A stretch of DNA of 64,000 nt from Leadbetterella sp040829825 (GTDB lineage: Bacteria > Bacteroidota > Bacteroidia > Cytophagales > Spirosomataceae). The notes under the pieces are model-generated. The model was not told where the DNA came from, did no database searches, and worked only from the letters and a program-made list of their open reading frames with translations. The DNA lies in NCBI RefSeq assembly GCF_040829825.1, contig NZ_JBFOLH010000006.1; one strand, given 5' to 3'. Below are positions 1 to 7,486 of this stretch, piece after piece; the stretch's first letter is position 1; each line of letters starts with the position of its first letter. A program made the translations under genes and the position numbers.

Positions 1-285
1 TACTACCATTTTCATAGGGAGCTATTCCCCGGCCCTTTCCTCAGCCACGAAGTGGCGCAATCCCCCTGCAGAGGGTGTAGCCCTTTGCAAGGTTTTCATA
101 CTACCATTTTCATAGGGAGCTATTCCCCGGCCCTTTCCTCAGCCACGAAGTGGCGCAATCCCCCTGCAGAGGGTGTAGCCCTGTGCAAGGTTTTCATACT
201 ACCATTTTCATAGGGAGCTATTCCCCGGCCCTTTCCTCAGCCACGAAGTGGCGCAATCCCCCTGCACAGGGCGCAGCCCTGTGCA
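1..285. repeat. 98-bp tandem repeat, about 2.9 copies, truncated at the window edge
   Basis: Units start at 1, 99 and 197 and are nearly identical. The third unit breaks off after its hairpin at 285. Each unit ends in an imperfect or perfect stem: TGCAGAGGGT/GCCCTTTGCA in unit 1, TGCAGAGGGT/GCCCTGTGCA in unit 2, and a perfect TGCACAGGGC/GCCCTGTGCA (263-285) with a GCA loop in unit 3. No unique spacer separates the units, so this is not a CRISPR. The array runs off the left edge and may be longer. I see no convincing gene inside it. Confidence 0.9.
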
Positions 286-299
286 CAAATAAAACACAT

Positions 300-331
300 A
301 AAAAAAGCCACCGTCAGGTGGCCTTTTTTAT
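300..331 (-). terminator. Intrinsic terminator after rplI
   Basis: GCCACC (307-312) pairs with GGTGGC (317-322) around a GTCA loop. An A-run lies on one side and a T-run on the other, so the structure can terminate in either direction. It sits just past the rplI stop codon on the minus strand. Confidence 0.8.
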
Positions 332-348
332 AAAAATATCAGAGAGAA

Positions 349-801
349 TTACTCCTCATTCGACTCGGCTACTACTTTCACGGCCAGCTCGTGCTTCACT
401 TCTTTGTGAAGATCGATAATGGCGGTGTAGTCACCTACAAATTTGATGTCGCCTACGGTGATTTTCTTACGGTCTACCGTAATGCCTTTTGCCGCCAGCG
501 CATCAGAAACCTGGGTGTTGGTCACCCGTCCGAAGATTTTTCCGCTTTCGCCTGCTTTTGTAGCAATGGTGATCACGGTGTCACCGATCTGGGCAGCAAT
601 GGCCTCGGCATCGGCTTTGATCTTCTCTGCTTTGTGAGCAGCTTGTTTCAGGTTTTCAGCCAGGATCTTCTTATTGGATTCAGATGCTAAAACCGCATAT
701 CCCTGGGGAATCAGGTAATTACGTCCGTAGCCTGGTTTAACGCTGATGATGTCGTTTTTATAACCCAGTCCGGCAATATCTGTTTTTAATATTATTTCCA
801 T
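349..801 (-). CDS. rplI: 50S ribosomal protein L9
   Basis: L9 binds 23S rRNA at the base of the L1 stalk and helps keep the reading frame. The 150-residue product has the usual L9 build: an N-terminal RNA-binding domain with the signature around VKPGYGRNYLIPQGYA (residues 22-37), a charged helix (about 45-75) and a C-terminal domain. It is the last gene of the minus-strand operon rpsF-rpsR-rplI, 22 bp after rpsR, and is followed by a clear terminator. The start is ATG at 801. Assignment is secure from sequence and gene order. Confidence 0.97.
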   Translation of the reverse strand: MEIILKTDIAGLGYKNDIISVKPGYGRNYLIPQGYAVLASESNKKILAENLKQAAHKAEKIKADAEAIAAQIGDTVITIATKAGESGKIFGRVTNTQVSDALAAKGITVDRKKITVGDIKFVGDYTAIIDLHKEVKHELAVKVVAESNEE

Positions 802-823
802 TGTAAATTAATTTTTGGATTGA

Positions 824-1078
824 TTACTTAAGACCATCAGCCACGTAAGGCAATAATGCCAGGTGACGGGCACGCTTAATGGCAATAGCCACCCTTCTCT
901 GAAATTTCAGGCTGTTTCCGGTAAGTCTTCTCGGAAGAATTTTACCTTGCTCATTCAGAAACTTCAAAAGAAAATTAGGGTCTTTGTAATCTACGTACTT
1001 GATACCCAATTTTTTAAATCTACAGTATTTTTTACGGTTCTGTTCTTTTCTTTCTACCGGTTCGTTTACTAATGACAT
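824..1078 (-). CDS. rpsR: 30S ribosomal protein S18
   Basis: S18 forms a heterodimer with S6 on the platform of the small subunit. The 84-residue protein carries the family core, with KYCRFKKLGIKYVDYKD (residues 17-33) and the basic LPRRLTG..KFQRRVAIAIKRARHLALLPY segment. One of the Cys residues sometimes used for zinc is present (C19). It lies 26 bp after rpsF and 22 bp before rplI, so the three genes are almost certainly cotranscribed. ssb or priB, which sit inside this operon in many other phyla, are absent here. Confidence 0.97.
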   Translation of the reverse strand: MSLVNEPVERKEQNRKKYCRFKKLGIKYVDYKDPNFLLKFLNEQGKILPRRLTGNSLKFQRRVAIAIKRARHLALLPYVADGLK

Positions 1079-1104
1079 AACGATGAATGTTTAATGTTAG
1101 GTGA

Positions 1105-1467
1105 TTACTCTGTTACAGGAGCTTCAGATTTCTTGAAACCGCCTTTTTTTCTACGCTCAGAATACTCAATCGCATGCTTGTCTAACTTGGTGGTTAAGAA
1201 ACGAAGAACACGCTCATCACGCTTATATTCAGTTTCCAATGTGGCGATCAGCTTAGGATCTGCCTTAAACTCAACTAGCTGATAGTAGCCCGTGGTTTTG
1301 TGCTGAATAGGGTAGGCAAGCTTCTTAAGCCCCCATGCCTCCTCATTGAGAATCTCAGCACCGTTATCAGCTAAAACTGACTTGAATTTGTCAACAGCGT
1401 CCTTCATCTGGGCATCAGATAAAACGGGAGTTAAAATGAACACTGTTTCGTACTGGTTTTGAAACAT
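1105..1467 (-). CDS. rpsF: 30S ribosomal protein S6
   Basis: S6 is the partner of S18 in the small-subunit platform. The 120-residue product has the ferredoxin-like S6 fold signature: N-terminal YETVFILTPVLSD, central WGLKKLAYPI and GYYQLVEF, then the long final helix and a Lys-rich tail. It is the first gene of the operon. A strong Bacteroidota-type promoter lies about 50 bp upstream, followed by a short hairpin that could be the S6:S18 autoregulatory leader. The ATG at 1467 matches the family N-terminus. Confidence 0.97.
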   Translation of the reverse strand: MFQNQYETVFILTPVLSDAQMKDAVDKFKSVLADNGAEILNEEAWGLKKLAYPIQHKTTGYYQLVEFKADPKLIATLETEYKRDERVLRFLTTKLDKHAIEYSERRKKGGFKKSEAPVTE

Positions 1468-1516
1468 TTGACTAATAAAATAAATTAAAAAAATGATTTT
1501 TTCCGAAAATCGGACT

Positions 1517-1548
1517 GCAAAAATAGATGTTTATGATTGAAAATCAAA
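1517..1548 (-). promoter_or_regulatory. Promoter of the rpsF-rpsR-rplI operon
   Basis: Read on the minus strand, TTTG (1548-1545) is followed by a 19-bp spacer and TATTTTTGC (1525-1517). This is an exact match to the Bacteroidota housekeeping promoter form TTTG-N19-21-TAnnTTTG. The expected transcription start is near 1510, giving a leader of about 40 nt before the rpsF ATG. Confidence 0.7.
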
Positions 1549-1748
1549 GAACTGCGTGAATATTTTTCTCTCTCATCCGGCAGAGCGGGCCTGTAGATGC
1601 CCCCTGATATGATTTATTTTGTATTTTTTTGTATAATAACGATGTTAAAAACCGGTTTGCTAAAATTCTCGCCAAAACATGAAGCCGCTTAGGGTAATAA
1701 ATTTTAATTTTGGATCCTTAAAACCAAAAAGAAGATTTGCAAAAGTCT

Positions 1749-2939
1749 ATGAAAACAGTAGATAGCTTTGATTTCGCGGGCAGGAAAGCTTTGGTAAGAG
1801 TTGACTTTAATGTTCCTTTAAATGAGCGGTTTGAAATTACAGACGACACTCGGATAAAGGCCACTATCCCAACCATAAAGAAAATACTTGCTGACGGCGG
1901 ATCCGTTATTTTAATGTCTCACCTCGGCCGTCCGAAAGAAGGCCCTACTGAAAAATACTCCCTGAAGCATATCGTAGCACCTTTATCACTGATCCTGGGC
2001 GTTCCGGTAAAATTTGCCGACGACTGTATCGGTGAACAGGCAAAAGAGCAGGCAGCCGCATTGCAACCGGGCGAAGTACTGCTGCTTGAAAACCTGAGAT
2101 TCTACAAAGAAGAAGAAAAAGGTGATGTGGCTTTTGCTGAAAAACTTTCCCAGCTGGGCGATGTATGGGTAAATGACGCTTTCGGAACCGCCCACAGGGC
2201 ACACGCTTCCACAGCCGTGATTGCACAATTCTTTACCGACAGGATCTGCGGTAAAGTGATGCAGGCCGAAATCGATAACGCACGCCATATCCTCGAAAAT
2301 GCAGAGAAGCCTTTTACCGCCATTATGGGCGGCGCCAAGATTTCCGACAAAATCCTGATCATCGAACGCCTGCTCGATAAAGTAGATAACCTCATCATCG
2401 GCGGAGGTATGACCTATACCTTTACCAAAGCGCTGGGTGGTAAGATCGGTAAATCACTGCTGGAAGCCGACAAGCTGGGCCTTGCGCTGAATATCCTGGA
2501 AAAAGCAAAGGAAAAAGGCGTAAAAGTGTATATGCCGCTGGATAACGTAACGGCCGACAGCTTCAGTAACGATGCGAAGAGAGAAGTATTTGCCACAGGA
2601 GAGATTCCTGATGAGCTGCAGGGCCTCGACATCGGTCCGAAGACCATAGAGCTCTTCAGCCAGGTGATCGCCGAATCGAAAACCATTTTGTGGAACGGAC
2701 CGATGGGCGTTTTTGAATTCCCGAATTTTGCTACCGGAACCAACGCCATTGCAGAAGCCGTGGTGAAAGCTACAGACGATAAAAATGCCTTCTCGCTGAT
2801 AGGCGGGGGCGACTCGGCAGCGGCTATCAACAATGCCGGTTACGGCGACCGTGTTTCCTACGTTTCTACCGGTGGCGGTGCGCTGCTGGAATACATGGAA
2901 GGTAAGGTACTGCCGGGAGTGGCCGCGCTGGAGGCGTAA
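1749..2939 (+). CDS. pgk: Phosphoglycerate kinase
   Basis: Catalyses the reversible transfer of phosphate between 1,3-bisphosphoglycerate and ADP in glycolysis. The product is 396 residues, the normal length. It shows RVDFNVPLN near the N-terminus, the substrate-binding segment SHLGRPK, the hinge ENLRFYKEEEKGD, and the nucleotide-binding GGGDSAAAINNAG near the C-terminus. I chose the ATG at 1749 (MKTVDSF) rather than the in-frame TTG at 1737, because family members begin this way. A -7 element TAATTTTG at 1705-1712 fits this start, but no good -33 box is visible. It is monocistronic, flanked downstream by large inverted repeats. Confidence 0.97.
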   Translation: MKTVDSFDFAGRKALVRVDFNVPLNERFEITDDTRIKATIPTIKKILADGGSVILMSHLGRPKEGPTEKYSLKHIVAPLSLILGVPVKFADDCIGEQAKEQAAALQPGEVLLLENLRFYKEEEKGDVAFAEKLSQLGDVWVNDAFGTAHRAHASTAVIAQFFTDRICGKVMQAEIDNARHILENAEKPFTAIMGGAKISDKILIIERLLDKVDNLIIGGGMTYTFTKALGGKIGKSLLEADKLGLALNILEKAKEKGVKVYMPLDNVTADSFSNDAKREVFATGEIPDELQGLDIGPKTIELFSQVIAESKTILWNGPMGVFEFPNFATGTNAIAEAVVKATDDKNAFSLIGGGDSAAAINNAGYGDRVSYVSTGGGALLEYMEGKVLPGVAALEA

Positions 2940-2960
2940 AGCTGTACTTACTGCTTAAAA

Positions 2961-3110
2961 TTAGTTTTATCACCATTGATAAACTAAATATTGCGTAGTG
3001 CTCTTTGTGCAACTTACTTTGTGTTCTTTGTGCTATATTTTCTTTAAATATTTTTTACACTGAAGAACACAAAGTAAGTTGCACAAAGAGCACTGCGTTT
3101 TTATTTTTTT
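2961..3110. repeat. Two stacked inverted repeats after pgk, one a perfect 32-bp pair
   Basis: A first stem (2961-2987) pairs TTAGTTT(T)ATC with GATAAACTAA. A second, much larger one has perfect 32-bp arms at 2997-3028 and 3063-3094 around a 34-nt AT-rich loop, followed by a T-rich run (3098-3110). The arms are built of the phrase CTTTGTGCAACTTACTTTGTG. It lies between the convergent genes pgk and the YCF48-like gene and could terminate both. The arm length is far beyond a usual terminator. Confidence 0.85.
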
Positions 3111-3132
3111 GATCAGTTAGCCTCCACCGGCT

Positions 3133-4137
3133 TTATTCGGGCTTTATAATTCCCACACGTCCCCTGGCACCCGCCGCCATACAGGTATTCCCGAAACATT
3201 TCACTACATGAAACGACTCGTTATCCAGCGGCTTCCAGGTAAACCCGCCGTCACGCGATAGCGCCGAGCCGTCGGTACCAACACTGATCAGGTGCTTTTT
3301 CGCACCAAAAACCCCTACACACTCCGTAAGCCCGACCTTCCAGTATTCCTTACTCGTATACCAGGCCTGTCCGCCTGATCCCGAATGAGCATACTGCAAT
3401 ACCGGCTCCTTATGCGGAAGGTAATTGCCTCCCACTGCAATAAGCGTATAAGGATCAATGGCAAAAATACCGAAGATGCCCTGGCTGGCTCCTTTCAGGA
3501 AAAGCGAATTATGGACCTGCCAGTATTCTCCTGAATTAAACGAATGGAAAATCCGGTTCTGGGTATGAAACCAAACGTTATCGCCGGAGGTGGTAATGCA
3601 TGAATTGCTGGCCGCAAACGAGGCCTCCCCGTCATTAATCTCGGGCAGGTTGCCGACCCGGACCCACGTTTCGCCTGCATCTACCGTCTTCAGCAGGTAG
3701 GGGAAGGCGTCGATAGGGTCGCCAAGCAGGTAGCCTGTCCACGGGCTTTTAAACCGGATCGTATCAAAAAATACTCCTTTTTCGTTTTTCTCCAGCACCT
3801 TCCTCCAGGTTCTGCCTTTATCGGTGGTTTTGATCACCACGGCCCTGCCTTCCGATCCGTCGCCGGCGCTCATGGCCACCACCACGCTGTCGGCCAGCAC
3901 GGCAATGCCCCTGAAATCCAGGTGGCTGAACTCTTCGGGACAGCGGTTTTCCCAGGTCTGCCCGCCGTCGGCTGTCACAAAAATGCCCCCGTTTGACCCG
4001 GAAATCCAGATATTGTGGCTCCCCGAAGCGTCTATGGCGCGTATGGAAGGCTCCCCCGGAAGCGTGGAAACAGACCACTGACCGCACAGGGCAACACTGC
4101 GTAAAGTAAAAACGAGTAGCAACAGGCCGTTTTTCAT
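3133..4137 (-). CDS. Secreted YCF48/BNR-repeat beta-propeller protein
   Basis: The 334-residue product starts with a signal peptide (MKNGLLLLVFTLRSVALCGQ). It contains repeated propeller phrases of the YCF48 or sialidase-BNR type: GGIFVTADGGQTWENR, AVVIKTTDKGRTWRKV, YLLKTVDAGETWVRV and ALSRDGGFTWKPL. Such proteins are photosystem II assembly-like or glycosidase-like propellers; no catalytic residues of sialidases can be assigned, so the substrate is unknown. The open frame extends upstream to 4332, but that part overlaps the divergent batD and lacks a signal peptide, so the ATG at 4137 is preferred. Likely periplasmic or outer-surface. Confidence 0.8.
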   Translation of the reverse strand: MKNGLLLLVFTLRSVALCGQWSVSTLPGEPSIRAIDASGSHNIWISGSNGGIFVTADGGQTWENRCPEEFSHLDFRGIAVLADSVVVAMSAGDGSEGRAVVIKTTDKGRTWRKVLEKNEKGVFFDTIRFKSPWTGYLLGDPIDAFPYLLKTVDAGETWVRVGNLPEINDGEASFAASNSCITTSGDNVWFHTQNRIFHSFNSGEYWQVHNSLFLKGASQGIFGIFAIDPYTLIAVGGNYLPHKEPVLQYAHSGSGGQAWYTSKEYWKVGLTECVGVFGAKKHLISVGTDGSALSRDGGFTWKPLDNESFHVVKCFGNTCMAAGARGRVGIIKPE

Positions 4138-4213
4138 GGGTAGTTTTGAGTAAATCCGGTGTGAATATAAGGGATAAGCGGGGAATGCATAGATAATTTT
4201 ATAAATTTGCGCG

Positions 4214-5539
4214 ATGTCTTTCAGAGGTCTTGTATTCTTTCTCACGGTGGTATGGGTACCACTGATGGCCCAGGTTCCCGCTCCGAAAATAGCAGTAGGA
4301 CCGGAAAGAATATCTATGCACGATAACCTCACCGTGACCGTGACCGTTTACGGGCCCGATTATGCCCTTGACGATTTCCCGGAACTGGCCGGTTTTGAGC
4401 GGGGAAAGCGTACCGTAAGCCACGGAGAGACCCGGGTAGACGGCCGTAAAACAGAAGTCCATACTATCACCAAATACTATACGCCCATAGAAGGCGGTGA
4501 ATTCATCATTCCCTCGTTTGAAATAGAAATAAACGATATAATGGTCCGCTCAGAACCTACCCGCATCACGGTGGAAGATGATGAAGAAGGATACGCCGGC
4601 CTGATGATCGATATTGATGACGCCGACTTTGTAGTGGAGTGCTCCAAGAAAGAAATATTTGTGGGAGAAGGGGTCAAAATCCGCCTGTCTTTCTACTCTT
4701 CGGCTAAAAATACGGTAAACTGGCAGTTTCCCCGGGATATAGGCGACCAGGTAGAAGCACTGGCCCGGAAGATCAAGCCCGAAAACAGCCTGGAAAGCCG
4801 GAACATCATCAGCTCCATCCGCCAGCGGGAAGAGTACATCAAAGAAGAAAAATACTTTGTATATGATCTTTTCGAGGCCGTATACTACCCGTTGAACAAC
4901 CATAACATGACTATCCCGGCCCTGACCCTGCAGATGAACAAAGACGGTAACCGGTCAGCACCCCTGAAATCCCGGCCCCAGCTGATCCGGGTAAAAGAGC
5001 TCCCCGCCCACCCGCTCCGGGATAAAGTGCCGGTAGGTATTTTCAGGCTCCGGGATAACATGCAGGGCAATGAGAACAAGCAAACCGGTGAAAGCTTTAC
5101 CTTTGGCATTACCGTAGAGGGCCAGGGAAATATGGACGTGCTCAACTTCGGGAAAATAGAAAACGACAAAAACCTGGATTTCTTTGAATCGGGCAGCCGG
5201 CTGCAGCAGGAAGGAGGCAAGCTGGCCGGCATAAAAATATTTAACTACAAAATATTGCCTAAAACGGCAGGGGAATACGACCTGGGAAACTACTTTTCGC
5301 TAATCTATTTCAATATCAAAACTGCCCGGTACGATACGCTTACCGCCCGTGAGAAGATCCGGGTGACCGGCAATACCATTGTCTCGAAAAATAACCTGGT
5401 CAGAGACATCTATACCGGCATAGATAACCTGCGAACCGACAGGAATGAATTCAATGTGAGGAGCTTTCTGCGGTTCTTTGCCAACTTTGTCCTGATCTTT
5501 ATGATAATGACATTAATATATATCTGGAAGAAAAAATGA
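4214..5539 (+). CDS. batD: BatD-like protein (aerotolerance family), membrane-anchored
   Basis: The 441-residue product has a signal peptide (ending near LMAQ, residue 20), a large extracytoplasmic beta-rich part with BatD features (residues about 25-410: VGPERISMHDNLTVTV, EIFVGEGVKIRLSFYS), and one C-terminal membrane helix (FANFVLIFMIMTLIYIW). BatD proteins usually accompany BatA, BatB and MoxR ATPases; none is next to it here, though a DUF58 gene lies at 27.6 kb. The stop overlaps the aroC start by 4 bp (ATGA), so the two are translationally coupled. A TAAATTTG box lies only 5 bp before the ATG, so a leaderless transcript is possible. Confidence 0.78.
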   Translation: MSFRGLVFFLTVVWVPLMAQVPAPKIAVGPERISMHDNLTVTVTVYGPDYALDDFPELAGFERGKRTVSHGETRVDGRKTEVHTITKYYTPIEGGEFIIPSFEIEINDIMVRSEPTRITVEDDEEGYAGLMIDIDDADFVVECSKKEIFVGEGVKIRLSFYSSAKNTVNWQFPRDIGDQVEALARKIKPENSLESRNIISSIRQREEYIKEEKYFVYDLFEAVYYPLNNHNMTIPALTLQMNKDGNRSAPLKSRPQLIRVKELPAHPLRDKVPVGIFRLRDNMQGNENKQTGESFTFGITVEGQGNMDVLNFGKIENDKNLDFFESGSRLQQEGGKLAGIKIFNYKILPKTAGEYDLGNYFSLIYFNIKTARYDTLTAREKIRVTGNTIVSKNNLVRDIYTGIDNLRTDRNEFNVRSFLRFFANFVLIFMIMTLIYIWKKK

Positions 5540-6612
5540 GTAGTACATACGGTAAAATTTTTAAAATCTCCACCTTTGGTGAATCGCACGGAAAAGCCAT
5601 CGGGGTAGTCATTGACGGGTGCCCGGCCGGGGTAGACTTTGATGAAGAAGAGATACAGCACGAGCTCGACAGGCGCAAGCCGGGGCAGTCGCGCATCACC
5701 ACCCAGCGGAAAGAGTCAGACAGCTTCCAGGTATTATCGGGGGTCTTTGAAGGAAAAACCACGGGCACGCCGGTAGCGCTGGTGATCTATAACGAAGACC
5801 AGCGAAGCAAAGACTACGGCCATATCGCCGATAAATACAGGCCCTCGCATGCTGACTATACCTATACCGAAAAATACGGTATACGAGACTACCGGGGCGG
5901 AGGCAGAAGCTCGGCCCGTGAAACCGCTGCCCGCGTGGCCGCCGGGGCACTGGCCAAACGCATGCTGCAGGGCGCCGGGGTGGAGATCTGTTCGTATGTT
6001 TCGCAGGTAGGCAGGCTGAAGCTGGATAAAAACTATACCGAGCTTGACCTGGCCCGTATCGATGACAACGCCGTCAGGTGCCCGGATGAAGCTACCGCGC
6101 AAAAAATGTTTGACTATATTGATGAGGTACGTAAAGCAGGTGACTCGGTAGGAGGGGTCATTACCGGGGTTATCAGAGGTGTGCCTGCCGGGTGGGGCGA
6201 ACCGGTGTTTGACAAGCTGCACGCCGAGCTCGGGAAAGCCATGTTAAGCATCAATGCTGTAAAAGGCTTTGAATACGGCAGCGGCTTTGAAGGAACAGCC
6301 CTGCTGGGATCGCAGCACAACGATGAGTTTTATACCGAAGCCGGGAAAGTGCTTACCCGCACCAATCACTCGGGCGGTATCCAGGGCGGTATTTCTAACG
6401 GGCAGGACATCTATTTCAAAGTGGCCTTCAAACCCACGGCTACCATTATGCGCGACCAGGAAAGTGTGAACGAAGCCGGAGAGCCGGTCATCGTGTCGGG
6501 AAAAGGCAGGCATGACCCCTGCGTGCTTCCCCGTGCAGTACCCATTGTAGATGCTATGGCCGCACTGGTATTGGCTGATTTTATGCTCCGGGCCCGCTCA
6601 GGCAGGCTCTGA
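5536..6612 (+). CDS. aroC: Chorismate synthase
   Basis: Converts 5-enolpyruvylshikimate 3-phosphate to chorismate, the last shared step of aromatic amino acid synthesis, using reduced FMN. The 358-residue product carries the three family signatures: GESHGKAIGVVIDGCPAG (residues 16-33), RDYRGGGRSSARETAARVAAGA (central; basic and FMN-binding residues) and RHDPCVLPRAVPIVDAMAAL (C-terminal). It overlaps batD by 4 bp and converges on the response regulator with 2 bp between stops. No other shikimate genes are nearby. Confidence 0.97.
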   Translation: MSSTYGKIFKISTFGESHGKAIGVVIDGCPAGVDFDEEEIQHELDRRKPGQSRITTQRKESDSFQVLSGVFEGKTTGTPVALVIYNEDQRSKDYGHIADKYRPSHADYTYTEKYGIRDYRGGGRSSARETAARVAAGALAKRMLQGAGVEICSYVSQVGRLKLDKNYTELDLARIDDNAVRCPDEATAQKMFDYIDEVRKAGDSVGGVITGVIRGVPAGWGEPVFDKLHAELGKAMLSINAVKGFEYGSGFEGTALLGSQHNDEFYTEAGKVLTRTNHSGGIQGGISNGQDIYFKVAFKPTATIMRDQESVNEAGEPVIVSGKGRHDPCVLPRAVPIVDAMAALVLADFMLRARSGRL

Positions 6613-6614
6613 GC

Positions 6615-7298
6615 TTATTTCTCCCGCATCACATACCCCATGCCTACTACAGTATGAATGATTTTGGGAGAACCGTGCTTGTCCAGCTTTTTGCGCAGGT
6701 AATTGATGTACACGTCTACTACGTTGGTGCCCAGGTCAAAGTTGACCTCCCATACCTGCTCCAGGATCTCCTGGCGGGAATACACTTTGTTGGGCATCTT
6801 CATCAGGAGCAGCAATAACTTAAACTCGGTAGAAGTAAGGGCCACTTCCTGCCCGTTTACCGTTACAATCTTTGACGTGTTATTCAGCACCACGCCGGCA
6901 AACCGGTAAACTTCAGAGCGATCCTCCTCGGGTGCCTGACCTGCCCGCCGCAAAAGCGAATTGATCCGGGCAATCAGCTCGATAAACTTAAACGGCTTGA
7001 CCAGGTAATCGTCAGCACCCTTGTTCAGGCCTTCTGCCACATTTTCGGCCGTACCTAAAGCGGTAAGCAGGAGAATGGGTACATTCCTGACAGCCCGTAT
7101 ACGGCTGCATACTTCCAGCCCCGGAATACGCGGAAGCATGAGGTCAAGAATCACCAGGTCAAAAGACTTTTCAAGGGCCAGGGCCAGCCCGCTCTCCCCG
7201 TCAGTGGCCAGGGTAAGCGAAAAACCCTCTTCTTCCAACCCCTTTTTTACGATAGAAGATACCTGGCTATCGTCTTCTATGAATAATATTTTTTTCAA
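6615..7298 (-). CDS. OmpR/PhoB-family response regulator (orphan)
   Basis: A two-component transcription regulator. The receiver domain has the acidic pair EDD (residues 8-10), the phospho-acceptor D52 in LVILDLMLPR, the conserved Thr in LLTALG and Lys in LVKPF. A C-terminal winged helix (about 130-227) has TSTEFKLLLLLM and VVDVYINYLRKKLDKHG...VVGMGYV. I chose a TTG start at 7298 (reading MKKILFIEDD), which gives 227 residues, typical for the family. The open frame continues to an ATG at 7391, but this would add 31 unrelated residues. No histidine kinase is adjacent, so its partner and targets are unknown. Confidence 0.85.
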   Translation of the reverse strand: MKKILFIEDDSQVSSIVKKGLEEEGFSLTLATDGESGLALALEKSFDLVILDLMLPRIPGLEVCSRIRAVRNVPILLLTALGTAENVAEGLNKGADDYLVKPFKFIELIARINSLLRRAGQAPEEDRSEVYRFAGVVLNNTSKIVTVNGQEVALTSTEFKLLLLLMKMPNKVYSRQEILEQVWEVNFDLGTNVVDVYINYLRKKLDKHGSPKIIHTVVGMGYVMREK

Positions 7299-7486
7299 TG
7301 CGTATGCTTTTCCGTCTATCAAAAATACAAAAAAAGCTGCGTACGACAGAATTTTTGGAAACAAAATCCCGCAGGGAAACGATTTATGCAACCGGTTGCA
7401 GTAAAGGTATCTTTATTGGGCATGGTTTTTGTAAAAGTAAAAACGGAGTTGTCTTGCTAAAAGAGGTTTGAGAATAAAAATTTGGA

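Noticed and set aside
1..285. CRISPR array at the left edge
   Set aside because: Units are directly adjacent with no unique spacers, and no cas genes are in the window.
150..419. 89-codon open frame over the repeat and rplI end
   Set aside because: It runs through the tandem repeat, a terminator and the antisense of rplI, with no sensible start context.
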